DNA of 64,000 nucleotides from Pelotomaculum thermopropionicum SI (GCA_000010565.1 AP009389.1:2356001-2420000); one strand, 5' to 3'; positions 7,918 through 16,708 are shown, counted from the first letter of the stretch. Program-made: numbers and translations. Notes: generated by a model not told the origin, from the letters alone.

Positions 7918-9275
7918 TGTCGAAAGTGCTGGTCGTGGACGACGAGGAAAGCGTACGACAGATGTTGAAGGATGTCCTTGAAGACGACGGCCACCAGGTG
8001 ATGCTGGCCGAAAACGGCCGGGAAGCCCTGGAAAAAATCACGGTCCGCCACCCCGACGCCGTGCTTTTGGATATCCGCATGCCTGAAATCGACGGTCTCG
8101 CGGTACTGGACATCGTCCGGCGCGAGGGCAGCACGGTGCCCATTATCCTCATGACCGCCTTCGGCATCACCGACATGGCCATCCAGGCCATTCAAACCGG
8201 CGCCTACGACTACATCATCAAGCCGTTTAACATTGATGAACTTCTCCTCACGGTCAAAAAGGCCGTCAATATGCAAGACCTGGTCACCGAGGTGGCGGCC
8301 CTCAGAGATGAACTGGCCCAAAACCAGGGCGACTCTCTCCTAATCGGCACTTCGCCCAGGATGCAGGCCCTCTACAAGGATATCGGGCGGGTGGCCGACC
8401 GCAACGTCACCGTGCTCATCCTCGGTGAAAGCGGTACGGGCAAGGAACTGGTATCCTGGGCCATCCACCGCAACAGCAGCCGCAGGGACCGTCCTTTCAT
8501 CAAAATCAACTGCGCCACCATTCCGGAAAACCTTCTTGAAAGCGAGCTCTTCGGCCACGAGAAAGGCGCCTTTACCGGCGCCGACAGGCGCAAACCGGGG
8601 AAATTCGAACTGGCCAACCGGGGCACCATCCTCCTGGATGAGATCGGGGAAATCAGCCTCTCCACGCAGGCCAAGCTGCTGCGGGTACTGCAGGAAAAAG
8701 AGTTTGAACGGGTCGGCGGAACAGAAACCATAAAAGTGGACGTACGCATTCTGGCCGCCACCAACAAGGACCTGGCCCGCCTGGCCAGGGAGGGGGGTTT
8801 TCGCGAGGACCTCTACTTCCGGCTGAACGTGGTAACCATGACGGTGCCGCCCTTGCGGGAGCGCCGGGAGGATATCCCGCTCCTGGCCAACCACTTCGTT
8901 CAAAAATTCAGCGGTGAGTTCAACAAGCAAATCACCGGCTTTTCCCAGGAAGCCATGGACCTCCTTTGCAGTTACGAATGGCCCGGGAACGTCAGGGAGC
9001 TGAAAAACGCCTGTCAGCGGGCGGTGGTCATGGCAACCGCCCAGGTCATCCTGCCCGACGACATTCCCTTTTCCGTCCAGGCCGGGACGCATGGCGTTGA
9101 GACGCCGGTCTACACACCCGGCATGACCCTGAAAGAAATCGTGGCTGATGTGGAAAGGCAGGTCATTTTAAAAGTACTCCGGGAAAACAACTGGAACCGC
9201 AGCGCAACCGCCGAAGCACTGGGCATCAACAGGCGTTCCCTGTACGCCAAGATGAAAGAGTACGGACTTATCTGA
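7914..9275 (+). CDS. Sigma-54-dependent response regulator (NtrC family)
   Basis: 453 residues in the full NtrC layout: receiver domain (VVDDEESV, phosphorylated Asp in VLLDIRMPE, conserved K in YIIKPF); AAA+ domain at about 145-380 with Walker A GESGTGKE, the sigma-54 contact loop GAFTGA, and arginine finger region; and a Fis-type HTH at the end (WNRSATAEALGINRRSLYAKM). It activates sigma-54 promoters after phosphorylation by the overlapping kinase. The likely targets are just downstream: paired palindromes at 9279-9316 and a -24/-12 promoter at 9414. Confidence 0.95.
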   Translation: MMSKVLVVDDEESVRQMLKDVLEDDGHQVMLAENGREALEKITVRHPDAVLLDIRMPEIDGLAVLDIVRREGSTVPIILMTAFGITDMAIQAIQTGAYDYIIKPFNIDELLLTVKKAVNMQDLVTEVAALRDELAQNQGDSLLIGTSPRMQALYKDIGRVADRNVTVLILGESGTGKELVSWAIHRNSSRRDRPFIKINCATIPENLLESELFGHEKGAFTGADRRKPGKFELANRGTILLDEIGEISLSTQAKLLRVLQEKEFERVGGTETIKVDVRILAATNKDLARLAREGGFREDLYFRLNVVTMTVPPLRERREDIPLLANHFVQKFSGEFNKQITGFSQEAMDLLCSYEWPGNVRELKNACQRAVVMATAQVILPDDIPFSVQAGTHGVETPVYTPGMTLKEIVADVERQVILKVLRENNWNRSATAEALGINRRSLYAKMKEYGLI

Positions 9276-9278
9276 CAA

Positions 9279-9316
9279 TGGGCAAAAAACTCCCACCGTT
9301 GGGCAAAAATTGCCCA
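9279..9316 (+). promoter_or_regulatory. Paired enhancer sites for the NtrC-type regulator
   Basis: Two 17-bp elements, TGGGCAAAAAACTCCCA (9279-9295) and the perfect dyad TGGGCAAAAATTGCCCA (9300-9316), are centred 21 bp apart, two helical turns. They lie about 100-135 bp upstream of the sigma-54 promoter, the usual place for enhancer sites. Confidence 0.65.
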
Positions 9317-9345
9317 CCCTTGTGCCCGCCGCCTCCCCCGTAAAC

Positions 9346-9387
9346 GGGAGCCGTTATTAAATTAACGGCTCCCATTTAGCTTTTTTG
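9346..9387 (+). terminator. Terminator of the kinase/regulator unit
   Basis: GGGAGCCGTTA and TAACGGCTCCC form an 11-bp stem around TTAAAT, followed by ATTTAGCTTTTTT. It lies between the enhancer sites and the downstream promoter. Confidence 0.8.
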
Positions 9388-9413
9388 TTTCTCAAACGGC
9401 GCCCCGCTCCGGC

Positions 9414-9428
9414 TGGCACCGGTATTGC
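9414..9428 (+). promoter_or_regulatory. Sigma-54 (-24/-12) promoter
   Basis: TGGCAC, five bases, TTGC matches the RpoN consensus exactly, with GG and GC ten bases apart. It would transcribe the membrane protein at 9542 and the TSUP exporter operon. Confidence 0.75.
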
Positions 9429-9541
9429 GTAAATAATCACAATAAGCGGGGAGGTTTTCCTCCTGCCGAACAAATGAACGGGGGTGAACCGGGAAACGCA
9501 AAAATTTACCTTTATTCAAAAAAATTTTAGGAGGTAATCGC

Positions 9542-9967
9542 ATGGATAAACTGCTTCTCGATGCGGCAATGCGGGAAAAGCTAAACAAGTTCAGCACCAC
9601 CATCGCCGTCGTGATCACTGTATTTACGTTGCTTGCTTTCTGGATCGGCGTTGATTTTATGCGTGAAAGTGTTTACAAGAACTATTTTAACCCCACCCGG
9701 CACGTAATCATCGACCAGGACCAGGACAGCGGTGAAATCCTGCCCTGGAAAGACGCCCTGGGCCACGTTTACACCCCGGAAGACAGGGATGTACGGCTCT
9801 TCCCGTACGGAATCATGTTCCTGCTCCTGCTGTTAATGGGGGTGGCGGCCGGAGCCTACAAAATCCTTGTCGAACATTACGCCATTATCCTCCTCATGCA
9901 GGAAAGAGCGCCCCAGGCATACCTCGACCGAATGGCGCTAAATAAGGAAGGCCTGCCCACTTGTTGA
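9542..9967 (+). CDS. Two-helix membrane protein, paralogue of 4954-5373
   Basis: 141 residues with membrane helices at about 20-40 and 87-108 and the family motifs FNPTRHVII, ILPWKDALGHVYT and VRLFPYG. It is first in the probable sigma-54 operon that continues with the TSUP exporter, TIGR02186 protein and a small protein. The ribosome site TAGGAGG is well placed for ATG 9542. Function unknown; a partner subunit for the exporter is possible but unproven. Confidence 0.75.
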   Translation: MDKLLLDAAMREKLNKFSTTIAVVITVFTLLAFWIGVDFMRESVYKNYFNPTRHVIIDQDQDSGEILPWKDALGHVYTPEDRDVRLFPYGIMFLLLLLMGVAAGAYKILVEHYAIILLMQERAPQAYLDRMALNKEGLPTC

Positions 9968-9983
9968 AAGGTGGTGTCTCGAG

Positions 9984-10895
9984 TTGGAGATATTTTTGCC
10001 GATTGCCAGAATGCCGATGACTGTCTTCTCCGTACTAGGCATGGGCGGCGTGGTGGGGCTTTTATCCGGCCTTTTCGGGGTGGGCGGCGGTTTCCTGCTC
10101 ACCCCCCTGCTGATGATGGCCGGAGTGCCGCCGGCGGTGGCGACGGCCAGCGATACAAACCAGATCGTTGCCGCCTCCGCTTCCGGTACCCTGGCGCACA
10201 GCCGCAGCGGTAACGTCGATTTCAAACTGGGGTTTATCATCCTGGTGGGCGGCCTGATTGGGGGCAGCTACGGTACCGAACTGGTGCGGGTACTGCGCGG
10301 CATGGGCAATTTCGATTTCGTCGTGAAAATCGCTTATGTGGTCATGCTGTTCAGCGTGGGACTATTCATGTTCTTTGAAGGACTGCACGCCTTGAGGAGC
10401 CGGAACGTCCCCAGGGAAAAAAAGGACCCGGCCGTGGTCCGGTACTTAAGCCGTCTTCCGCTGCAGATGGACTTTCAGGTTTCCGGCATCCGCTGCTCCG
10501 TGATCGGCCTCTTCCTCCTCGGTTTCCTGATTGGAATCCTGGCGGCGTTAATGGGGGTCGGCGGCGGATTTATCATGCTGCCGGTGATGATCTACCTAAT
10601 CGGCATACCGACCATCAAAGCGGTGGGCACCAGCATTTTCACCGTTGTATTCACCTCCATCAACGTCACCATTGCCCAATCGGTTTTAAACGGAACCGTT
10701 GACCTGGTGCTGGCTATCCTTCTTTTGATCGGCTCGTCCATCGGCGCGCAGTTGGGGGTACGTCTCGGGCGGATGCTCCGGGGCGAGCAACTGAGGGTTA
10801 TCTTTTCCGTTATCGTCCTCGCCGTTGCGGTAAAAATACTCTACGATCTCCTGGCCGTGCCTTCCAGCCTGATTGTGCTCGGGGGTGGCCACTGA
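9984..10895 (+). CDS. TSUP family anion exporter (TauE/SafE)
   Basis: 303 residues, eight or so membrane helices in two homologous halves. Each half carries the TSUP glycine motif: GLFGVGGGFLLTPLL near residue 30 and LMGVGGGFIMLPVMI near 190. The family exports sulfite, sulfonates, taurine or related anions; the substrate cannot be read from sequence. The TTG start at 9984 follows GAAAGGTGG. Its stop overlaps the next start by one base (TGATG). The sigma-54 promoter upstream suggests induction through the local two-component system. Confidence 0.9.
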   Translation: MEIFLPIARMPMTVFSVLGMGGVVGLLSGLFGVGGGFLLTPLLMMAGVPPAVATASDTNQIVAASASGTLAHSRSGNVDFKLGFIILVGGLIGGSYGTELVRVLRGMGNFDFVVKIAYVVMLFSVGLFMFFEGLHALRSRNVPREKKDPAVVRYLSRLPLQMDFQVSGIRCSVIGLFLLGFLIGILAALMGVGGGFIMLPVMIYLIGIPTIKAVGTSIFTVVFTSINVTIAQSVLNGTVDLVLAILLLIGSSIGAQLGVRLGRMLRGEQLRVIFSVIVLAVAVKILYDLLAVPSSLIVLGGGH

Positions 10896-11710
10896 TGTTA
10901 AAAAAATCGTTTCTTACAATCGTCACCACCCTTCTTCTACTATCTCCGGCGGCCCTGGCAACAGCAGGGGAAATTGGCCTGCAGGTGACGCCGGAACAAA
11001 TCGACATCGGCCTGAATTTCAAGGGCTCAACCCTGGAGATAGCTGGCAATGTACCGCCGGGCAGCGACGTTTGCCTGAAGGTCGAATCACCGCCAGGCAC
11101 CGTGGCACTAAACCGGAAAGGCAAAGTGGGCCCGTTCTGGATGACTGTGGACCATGTCCAGGCAGAAAACGTCCCTAAAATTTATGAAGTCCTGTCCACC
11201 CGTCCACTGGAGGAGATCCCCCAAAAAGCGCGGGAGCAGATGGAAGTAGGTCCCGGTTACTCCTACCTGAAAGAACACGCCCGGGTGCTGCGAAAGCAGG
11301 AGGAATCCAAAGAGGTTTTAAGCCCGGCGGAGGCCGGGGATTACCTGAACGGCCTGTTCGAGATTTACGAAAAAAAAGCTTTTTACCTTGTTGATGCAGG
11401 CGCCCTGCAGAACGAAAACGGGCGGTTCCATGCCAGCGTATCAATCCCCGCGGCCATTCCGCCCGGAAAAACAAAAATCACAGCCTACGCCATTTCAGGT
11501 GACCGGGTTGTCGCCACCGGGGAATTCCCGCTCCAGGTGAACAGCGTCGGCCTGGTCAACTGGGTGCGCTCGGAAGCAACCGCCAACGGACCCTTTTACG
11601 GGCTGATTGCCGTTGTTGTAGCTCTTCTTGTGGGTCTTGTCACCGGTACCCTCTTCAACTCCCTCGGCCGTTCCCGCAAAGGGCTGGAAGCCGACAGCGG
11701 CGCCCACTGA
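10895..11710 (+). CDS. TIGR02186-like exported membrane-anchored protein
   Basis: 271 residues: signal peptide at 1-24 (FLTIVTTLLLLSPAALATAG), an extracytoplasmic region with EIGLQVTPEQIDIGLNF and FWMTVDHVQAENVPKIY, and a C-terminal membrane helix at about 233-255 before a short basic tail. This matches the uncharacterised family TIGR02186, which is often encoded next to TSUP exporters. It starts within the stop of the TSUP gene, so the two are probably translated together. A role in handling the exporter's substrate outside the membrane is inferred. Confidence 0.8.
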   Translation: MLKKSFLTIVTTLLLLSPAALATAGEIGLQVTPEQIDIGLNFKGSTLEIAGNVPPGSDVCLKVESPPGTVALNRKGKVGPFWMTVDHVQAENVPKIYEVLSTRPLEEIPQKAREQMEVGPGYSYLKEHARVLRKQEESKEVLSPAEAGDYLNGLFEIYEKKAFYLVDAGALQNENGRFHASVSIPAAIPPGKTKITAYAISGDRVVATGEFPLQVNSVGLVNWVRSEATANGPFYGLIAVVVALLVGLVTGTLFNSLGRSRKGLEADSGAH

Positions 11711-11778
11711 GAGAGGTTGCCGTGGATAAAGCTGGTTTTGCAAAACACCGGAATACCATAAAAAGGAGATGCCCTCTG

Positions 11779-11967
11779 ATGATATCCCCGAAAAAAATTC
11801 ACGAGTGGTTCGTCAAAGCGCTGGAAGAGCCGTTCGTCCGCGCTGAAATGCACCGCGTTGAAATGCTCCTGCCGGAGAAAAAAGAACCGGAGCTGCAGTT
11901 AATTAAAGGAGGAAAACGCCGCCAGGCGGGAAAAAATATTATTCGAGTGGGGCAGACCGGCTGTTGA
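11779..11967 (+). CDS. Small soluble protein, hypothetical
   Basis: 62 residues from ATG 11779, preceded by AAAAGGAG at 11761-11768. It begins MISPKKIHEWFVKALEEPFV and is charged, with a basic C-terminus (KGGKRRQAGKN). It is the last gene before the strong terminator at 11978. I do not recognise it. A longer frame from GTG 11722 has a poorer start. Confidence 0.5.
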   Translation: MISPKKIHEWFVKALEEPFVRAEMHRVEMLLPEKKEPELQLIKGGKRRQAGKNIIRVGQTGC

Positions 11968-11977
11968 TGCAATCGTT

Positions 11978-12015
11978 AAAGACAAGAGCGCCGTCCGGAC
12001 GGCGCTCTTGTCTTT
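11978..12015. terminator. Perfect-palindrome bidirectional terminator
   Basis: A 38-bp perfect dyad (AAAGACAAGAGCGCC ... GGCGCTCTTGTCTTT) provides A and T tracts on both strands. It separates the sigma-54 operon from the convergent tungstate-type transporter genes. Confidence 0.9.
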
Positions 12016-12155
12016 ATCTCCGGGACGTTCAACTCGACGATAATGTTATTGACCGGTCAAGGAAGAACCTTTCCTTTCCGGCCAAGTGCGCCTGTCCATA
12101 TTCTTCTTGTCCCTGTCCCTTCCTCGGGGCGGGCGATTACCACTCACCTTACCCA

Positions 12156-13235
12156 TTAAGAAGGTTCGTCCAGCAAGTGTACTTTTCCGGGATCAAAACA
12201 AACGGTGACCTCTTCCCCCGGCGCCGCCACCCCGCCGAACACCTGTTCCGGGCTCAAGATCATTGTCAACGGAAAGCCGCAATCAACGACGGCTTTAAAC
12301 AGGCCGCCATGAGGCAAAAGTCTCGCAATCCTGCCATTAATCCGGTTTCCTCCGCTGCCGCCGGCGCATCCTTCCAGTTTAACGGCCTCCGGCCGGATCA
12401 GTATTAGTACCTTACCGCCCCGGACCTTTGCCCCGGCGGCCATAATCAGGTGCGGGCCGGCCTGAACCGCCGCCTTTTCCCCTTCCCGGCCGGCCAGGCG
12501 CCCGGGGATGACGTTTTCCACCCCCACCAGCGAGGCCACGGTCAGGCTGGCCGGACGGGTCAGGATTTCACGGGGCGGCCCCGTCTGGACCACCCGGCCG
12601 TTTTCCAGGGCCACCACTCTCCCGGCCAGCAGCGGGATTTCGGTGTAATCGTGGGTCACCAAAACGCTGCTGATCCGGCTGTCCTGCAGGATGCCGGACA
12701 GTTCTGCAATCAGTCCCGTGCGCGTCGGCGCATCCAGAGCCGAAAAGGGCTCGTCCAGAAACAGCACCTCCGGCCCCATCGCCATGGCCCGGGCCAGGCT
12801 GACCCGCTGGGCTTCCCCCCCGGAGAGGTAGCGTGAAGTGCGCCCCGCCAGGTGCTCAATCCCCAACTTTTTAAGCCATTCTTCCACCCGGGATCGAATC
12901 GCCGGCTTTTCATATCCCCTGATTTTCAAACCCGTAGCAATATTTTCGGCAACCGTGGTGTCCAAAAGAAGCGGTTCCTGGAAAACCATGGCCATGCGGC
13001 GCCGGTACAGGATAGCGTTCTTCCAGTTTATTTTCTCGCCGTTAAAGAACAGTTCCCCGGTGGTCGGCCGCAAGAGCATCATCAGCACCTGCATCAGCGT
13101 GCTTTTTCCGGACCCGTTGGGACCGATGAGGGCCAGGGTTTCCCCGGCCTGAAGATAGAAATGTTCGATATTCAGGATCGTCTGTTTCCCTTTGACCAGG
13201 GTAATGTTCTTCGCTTCAAGTATTTTTTCCGTCAT
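12156..13235 (-). CDS. tupC: Tungstate/molybdate-type ABC transporter ATP-binding protein
   Basis: 359 residues: an ABC ATPase domain at 1-235 with Walker A GPNGSGKST, signature LSGGEAQR and Walker B VLFLDEPFSALD, followed by a C-terminal regulatory domain of about 110 residues like those of ModC/WtpC (VLIRPEAVKLEG). It overlaps the permease gene by four bases. The Moco/Tuco-like riboswitch upstream supports tungstate or molybdate as the substrate. The binding protein gene is not in the window. Confidence 0.8.
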   Translation of the reverse strand: MTEKILEAKNITLVKGKQTILNIEHFYLQAGETLALIGPNGSGKSTLMQVLMMLLRPTTGELFFNGEKINWKNAILYRRRMAMVFQEPLLLDTTVAENIATGLKIRGYEKPAIRSRVEEWLKKLGIEHLAGRTSRYLSGGEAQRVSLARAMAMGPEVLFLDEPFSALDAPTRTGLIAELSGILQDSRISSVLVTHDYTEIPLLAGRVVALENGRVVQTGPPREILTRPASLTVASLVGVENVIPGRLAGREGEKAAVQAGPHLIMAAGAKVRGGKVLILIRPEAVKLEGCAGGSGGNRINGRIARLLPHGGLFKAVVDCGFPLTMILSPEQVFGGVAAPGEEVTVCFDPGKVHLLDEPS

Positions 13236-13852
13236 GTCGCACGCCTTTGCTGCTGTAACAGGGTGAGGGCAAGGGTGATTCCGTAGGCCAGGAGCAGAAG
13301 GATGAAACTGATGGCGATGGCCGTATCAAAATTGCCTTTGGATACTTCCATGACGGTGGCCGTCGTCAACACCCGGGTCTGCCCCTGGATGTTGCCGCCA
13401 ACCATCATAGAGGCGCCAACCTCGGAAACCACGCCGCCAAAGCCGGCCATCACCGCCGCCAGAAGGCCCATGCGCGCCTCCCTGGCGATCAGGAACAGGG
13501 TCTGCCGCCAGGTGGCGCCCAGGGCGATGATTTGCAGGCGGATCTTGGGGTTAAGCTGCTGGATGGCGGCCATGGAAAACCCGGTTACAATAGGGGATGC
13601 GATAACCGCCTGGGCTATGATGATCGCGGTGGGGGTGTACATCAGCCCCAAAAACCCCAGCGGCCCGTAGCGCCAGAGAAATATGCTCACCCACAGGCCC
13701 ACCACCACCGGCGGCAGCCCCATGCCGAAATTGACGACGCTCACCAGGATCTTCCGCCCCGTAAATACAGTCAGCGCCAGGAACGCGCCGAGGGGCACGC
13801 CGATCAGTACACTGATTAAGGTGGCCAGACCGGAGACCTTCAGGGTCAGCAA
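13232..13852 (-). CDS. tupB: Tungstate-type ABC transporter permease, start uncertain
   Basis: About 206 residues with five or six helices, matching TupB: LKVSGLATLISVLIGVPLGAFLAL, then GLPPVVVGLWVSIFLWR, and the EAA loop IALGATWRQTLFLIAREA. The TTG at 13852 is a weak start. The frame stays open to 13921 and encodes a family-like CELLLSGDREIISITLL, but with no normal start codon. A different frame supplies ATG at 13931 with MEMTWTRYIKGL, which also fits the family. A one-base frameshift near 13895 is therefore likely. Confidence 0.75.
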   Translation of the reverse strand: MLTLKVSGLATLISVLIGVPLGAFLALTVFTGRKILVSVVNFGMGLPPVVVGLWVSIFLWRYGPLGFLGLMYTPTAIIIAQAVIASPIVTGFSMAAIQQLNPKIRLQIIALGATWRQTLFLIAREARMGLLAAVMAGFGGVVSEVGASMMVGGNIQGQTRVLTTATVMEVSKGNFDTAIAISFILLLLAYGITLALTLLQQQRRAT

Positions 13853-13924
13853 GGTAATACTAATGATTTCCCGGTCGCCGCTCAGAAGTAATTCGCAGGC
13901 CTTTAATATACCTCGTCCAAGTCA

Positions 13925-14170
13925 TTTCCATTTTAGCAAAACCGCCTGTTTCAAAAATAATATCCTTGACCGCCGCGCCGGCCCGTCAACTGAAAAATCC
14001 AGTTCGAAAGCGTAAATTTCCCCTTCCCGGCGGTTGCAGGCTTAAAGGCGCTTCCAATTTGCGGCCGCCAAACCGGGCTGGGCGGTAAATTCAGCAAGGG
14101 CGCGTTTTTCCGGGATTGCCGTCAAACCGAACAATAAAGAAACTAAATAACGGCCAACCCGGTCCGGCCA
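13925..14170. other. Leader between riboswitch and tupB, binding-protein gene absent
   Basis: About 245 bp with no convincing gene. In tup operons the substrate-binding protein usually comes first, here between the leader RNA and the permease. Nothing resembling TupA is visible, so it has been deleted or lies elsewhere. Confidence 0.5.
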
Positions 14171-14174
14171 ACAT

Positions 14175-14208
14175 AAAAAGCCTTACCGCAGTCGAAAGGG
14201 CAAGGCTT
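14175..14208 (-). terminator. Intrinsic terminator of the riboswitch leader
   Basis: On the minus strand AAGCCTTGCC and GGTAAGGCTT form a ten-pair stem (one G-T) followed by TTTTTAT. It lies directly after the aptamer-like RNA, as expected for control by premature termination. Confidence 0.8.
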
Positions 14209-14218
14209 AACCCCGAAA

Positions 14219-14323
14219 AATCGCCTCTCCTTTCCACAACGGGAGGCGTGCCGGTTTCCCAACACACCCTGGCGGCCGGGTTCCATGCCGTTTAAGTTTA
14301 GGGTTCCCCGGCTCGGAGATTTC
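14219..14323 (-). ncRNA. Moco/Tuco-like riboswitch aptamer
   Basis: The minus strand reads ATCTCCGAGCCGGGGAACCC, then CCGCCAGGGTG, GGGAAACCGG, and a closing hairpin CGCCTCCC ... GGAAAGGAGAGGCG. This set of blocks resembles the molybdenum-cofactor RNA motif as I recall it, and a terminator hairpin follows at once. The genes downstream encode a tungstate/molybdate-type transporter, which fits. The first block also recalls the ydaO (c-di-AMP) RNA, so that is the main alternative. I could not run a covariance model. Confidence 0.65.
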
Positions 14324-14591
14324 TTTTCAAAAACAACTTCTACCTGTTCAAACCGAATTCCTGCCGGCAAACGAAAAATTATTCGCCGGCCGCCGAATAG
14401 CGGAGCCGGCCAAAATAAATTATACCTTAATCAGCAGTAGGTTTTGTAAGCACATTAACAGCCAAGTCAAGATTATTCCGGAGATTAACACCTCAGGGGC
14501 GCCGGTTGCCGGCGGCAAGTACTGCATGGGCCAAATTTACCCGGAGCAACACCGGCAAAAATACCGGACATAATAAAGCAAAAACGTGGTG

Positions 14592-15617
14592 ATGAAGATG
14601 GTGTTTGAACCCAAAAGGGTTATCTTTGAACAGGATGCGCTGAAATATCCCCTGGGGGAAAAACTACTGCGTTATTTCAAAGATAAGGGCGTGGATACCG
14701 GCTTCACGGCCTCCCACAACAGGGTTGTCTCCATTCCCGGAAAGAGCCGCGCGGAAGGATTTTTCGAGGGCAAAAGGACACTGGTGGTGGGGGTGCGCCG
14801 CACCATGAGCTTTGAGACGTGCAAGCCATCGGCGCATTATCAATTGCCCCTGGCTACCTCCTGCCCGGGCAAGTGCGAATACTGCTACTTGCTGACCAAC
14901 CTGGGCAAAAAGCCGTATGTGCGCATTTATGTCAATACCGAAGAAATTTTAAGCGCCGCCCGGGAGTATATCGAGAAGAGAAAGCCGGAAATCACCGTTT
15001 TCGAAGGGGCCGCCACCTCCGACCCGGTTCCGGTGGAGCCTTACACTGGTGTTTTGGGAAAGGTGATCGAGTTTTTCGGAAAACAGGAGTATGGCCGCTT
15101 CCGCTTTGTCACTAAATTCACCGATGTCGACTCGCTGCTTGGCGTTCCTCACAACGGGCATACCCGTTTTCGTTTCAGCATCAATACCGGAGAAGTGATC
15201 AAGCAGTTCGAGCACGCAACCCCGCCGCTCATGGAAAGGCTGGCGGCAGCCAAAAAGGTGGCCGGGGCCGGTTACCAGCTGGGATTTTTGGTGGCGCCCA
15301 TCATTGCCTCGGAGGGATGGCGGAAGAACTACCGGGATTTATTTGAAACCGCCGCCCTGGAGTTCAAGGGTAAAGCTCCCGATCTTACCTTTGAGTTTAT
15401 CACCCACCGCTTCACCAGAAGGGCCAAAAGTGCCATCCTGGAAGTTTTCCCGAACACACGGCTGGACCTGGAAGAGGAGGCCCGGACCTTTAAATTCGGG
15501 CAATTCGGGTACGGCAAATACGTCTATCCGAAGGAACTCTTCGCGGTGCTTAAATCTTATTTTGAGACTAGGGCGGGAGAGTTTTTCCCGGAGGCAAAGG
15601 TGGAGTATTTTGTTTGA
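14592..15617 (+). CDS. splB: Spore photoproduct lyase
   Basis: About 341 residues. A radical SAM enzyme that reverses the thymine spore photoproduct in germinating spores. Visible: the cluster motif TSCPGKCEYCYL (CX3CX2C), the upstream CKPSAHYQ containing the conserved hydrogen-donor-region cysteine, FEGAATSDPVPVEPYTG, and KFTDVDSLLG. Length matches Bacillus and Clostridium SPL. The start is uncertain: GTG 14586, ATG 14592 and ATG 14598 are all in frame and none has a strong ribosome site. It shows that the host makes endospores. Confidence 0.95.
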   Translation: MKMVFEPKRVIFEQDALKYPLGEKLLRYFKDKGVDTGFTASHNRVVSIPGKSRAEGFFEGKRTLVVGVRRTMSFETCKPSAHYQLPLATSCPGKCEYCYLLTNLGKKPYVRIYVNTEEILSAAREYIEKRKPEITVFEGAATSDPVPVEPYTGVLGKVIEFFGKQEYGRFRFVTKFTDVDSLLGVPHNGHTRFRFSINTGEVIKQFEHATPPLMERLAAAKKVAGAGYQLGFLVAPIIASEGWRKNYRDLFETAALEFKGKAPDLTFEFITHRFTRRAKSAILEVFPNTRLDLEEEARTFKFGQFGYGKYVYPKELFAVLKSYFETRAGEFFPEAKVEYFV

Positions 15618-15839
15618 AAAATGCTTACCAGGTGGAATTCAAGGGACGCCGTACCGCACGTTGAAAATGGACATGGCCGCGCTGAGGCCATGTCCTGTCC
15701 GATACCCAGGTCCAGAAACAATGGGGCTGCCACCAACAAACCGGGAACGGCATTACTTTACAGGGACAAAATTTGCATAAGTTTGGGCATTATTATCTCC
15801 GGCAAAAACCCGGAAAGAAGAGCTCAGGCGAGATTAGAT

Positions 15840-16532
15840 TCAAACAAAATATTGATGGACAAAATCTTTAATCCCCCGGTAACTTAATTCAGCCACGCAA
15901 ACCAGTTCATCCCCGCGCACGTAACCCGGATTAACCCTGGCAAAATACTCAATATGGAGATCCTGCAAATGTCTCTCTTCCATGTCGGCTACTCCCGGCT
16001 TGACATAATCACAGCCGGAACGGATGATGCCGCTTGCGCGGTCAAACACATCAGGAAACTTCAGGTTCGCAAAACCTTCAATCATTGCCTTGACCAGCGG
16101 GGGCGTTGGAGCGTCATAGCGGGGCCAAAACAGATTGAAATAATAAGGCAGGAACCGGTAAGTCCGGTAACCCTTGGACAGCAACAGCCAGTAAAAGTCG
16201 CCTTCCTTAAACTCCGGGAGGGATGAAATGTAGGTGAACCAGTAATTTTGGAGATGACTCATCCCCCAATATTTCCGGTCCATAACGGTATCACCGGAAT
16301 ACAGCAGTTTTCTGACGACACCTGCAATATTAAGCCGGATGATCAAGCTACTGGTAAACCCGGCAATAGTTCCGTCATCCTCCCTGAACAACAGTACATG
16401 ATCCTTTTCGTTAAGATCATTCCTGAATATGCCGGGGTCAAGATTGGAGTAATATTTGAGCATAAGCTCATACATCTGTGAGACATCGGCCTCAGCAAGC
16501 CCGGAAACCGGTAAGACTTCGTTTTTAAGCAT
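15840..16532 (-). CDS. Acyltransferase-like (GNAT-fold) protein, hypothetical
   Basis: 230 residues from ATG 16532, which has GGGAGGGGAAG just upstream; a longer frame to 16643 lacks one. The N-terminal half looks GNAT-like: LMLKYYSNLDPGIF, DDGTIAGFTSSLIIR, and VRKLLYSGDTVMDRKYWGMS. I see no clear acetyl-CoA loop, so the activity is open. One of the TGTAAT/CGTATTA promoters lies about 150 bp upstream, placing it in the putative sigma regulon next to the sigma gene itself. Confidence 0.6.
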   Translation of the reverse strand: MLKNEVLPVSGLAEADVSQMYELMLKYYSNLDPGIFRNDLNEKDHVLLFREDDGTIAGFTSSLIIRLNIAGVVRKLLYSGDTVMDRKYWGMSHLQNYWFTYISSLPEFKEGDFYWLLLSKGYRTYRFLPYYFNLFWPRYDAPTPPLVKAMIEGFANLKFPDVFDRASGIIRSGCDYVKPGVADMEERHLQDLHIEYFARVNPGYVRGDELVCVAELSYRGIKDFVHQYFV

Positions 16533-16679
16533 TAACTTCCCCTCCCTTTCTAAATCTGGCCCCATTCCGGCCTTTGGTCCGCAGTTTGGTGCGCCGCGGC
16601 GGCAAAAGCTTCTCCCTCCCATTGCAGTTAAGAGAGCCCACACCGTCCATCTTTTAATTTAAATTGCCTGTCTGTTTGT

Positions 16680-16708
16680 GAATACATCACAGCTTCTTTT
16701 CTATTACA
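16680..16708 (-). promoter_or_regulatory. ECF-type promoter, variant -10
   Basis: TGTAAT, 16 bp, TGTATTC on the minus strand, upstream of the acyltransferase-like gene. The -35 matches the window's common element; the -10 has two changes. Confidence 0.55.

Noticed and set aside
14143..14370. A 75-residue minus-strand frame
   Set aside because: It runs through the riboswitch-like RNA and terminator and has no ribosome site or family match.
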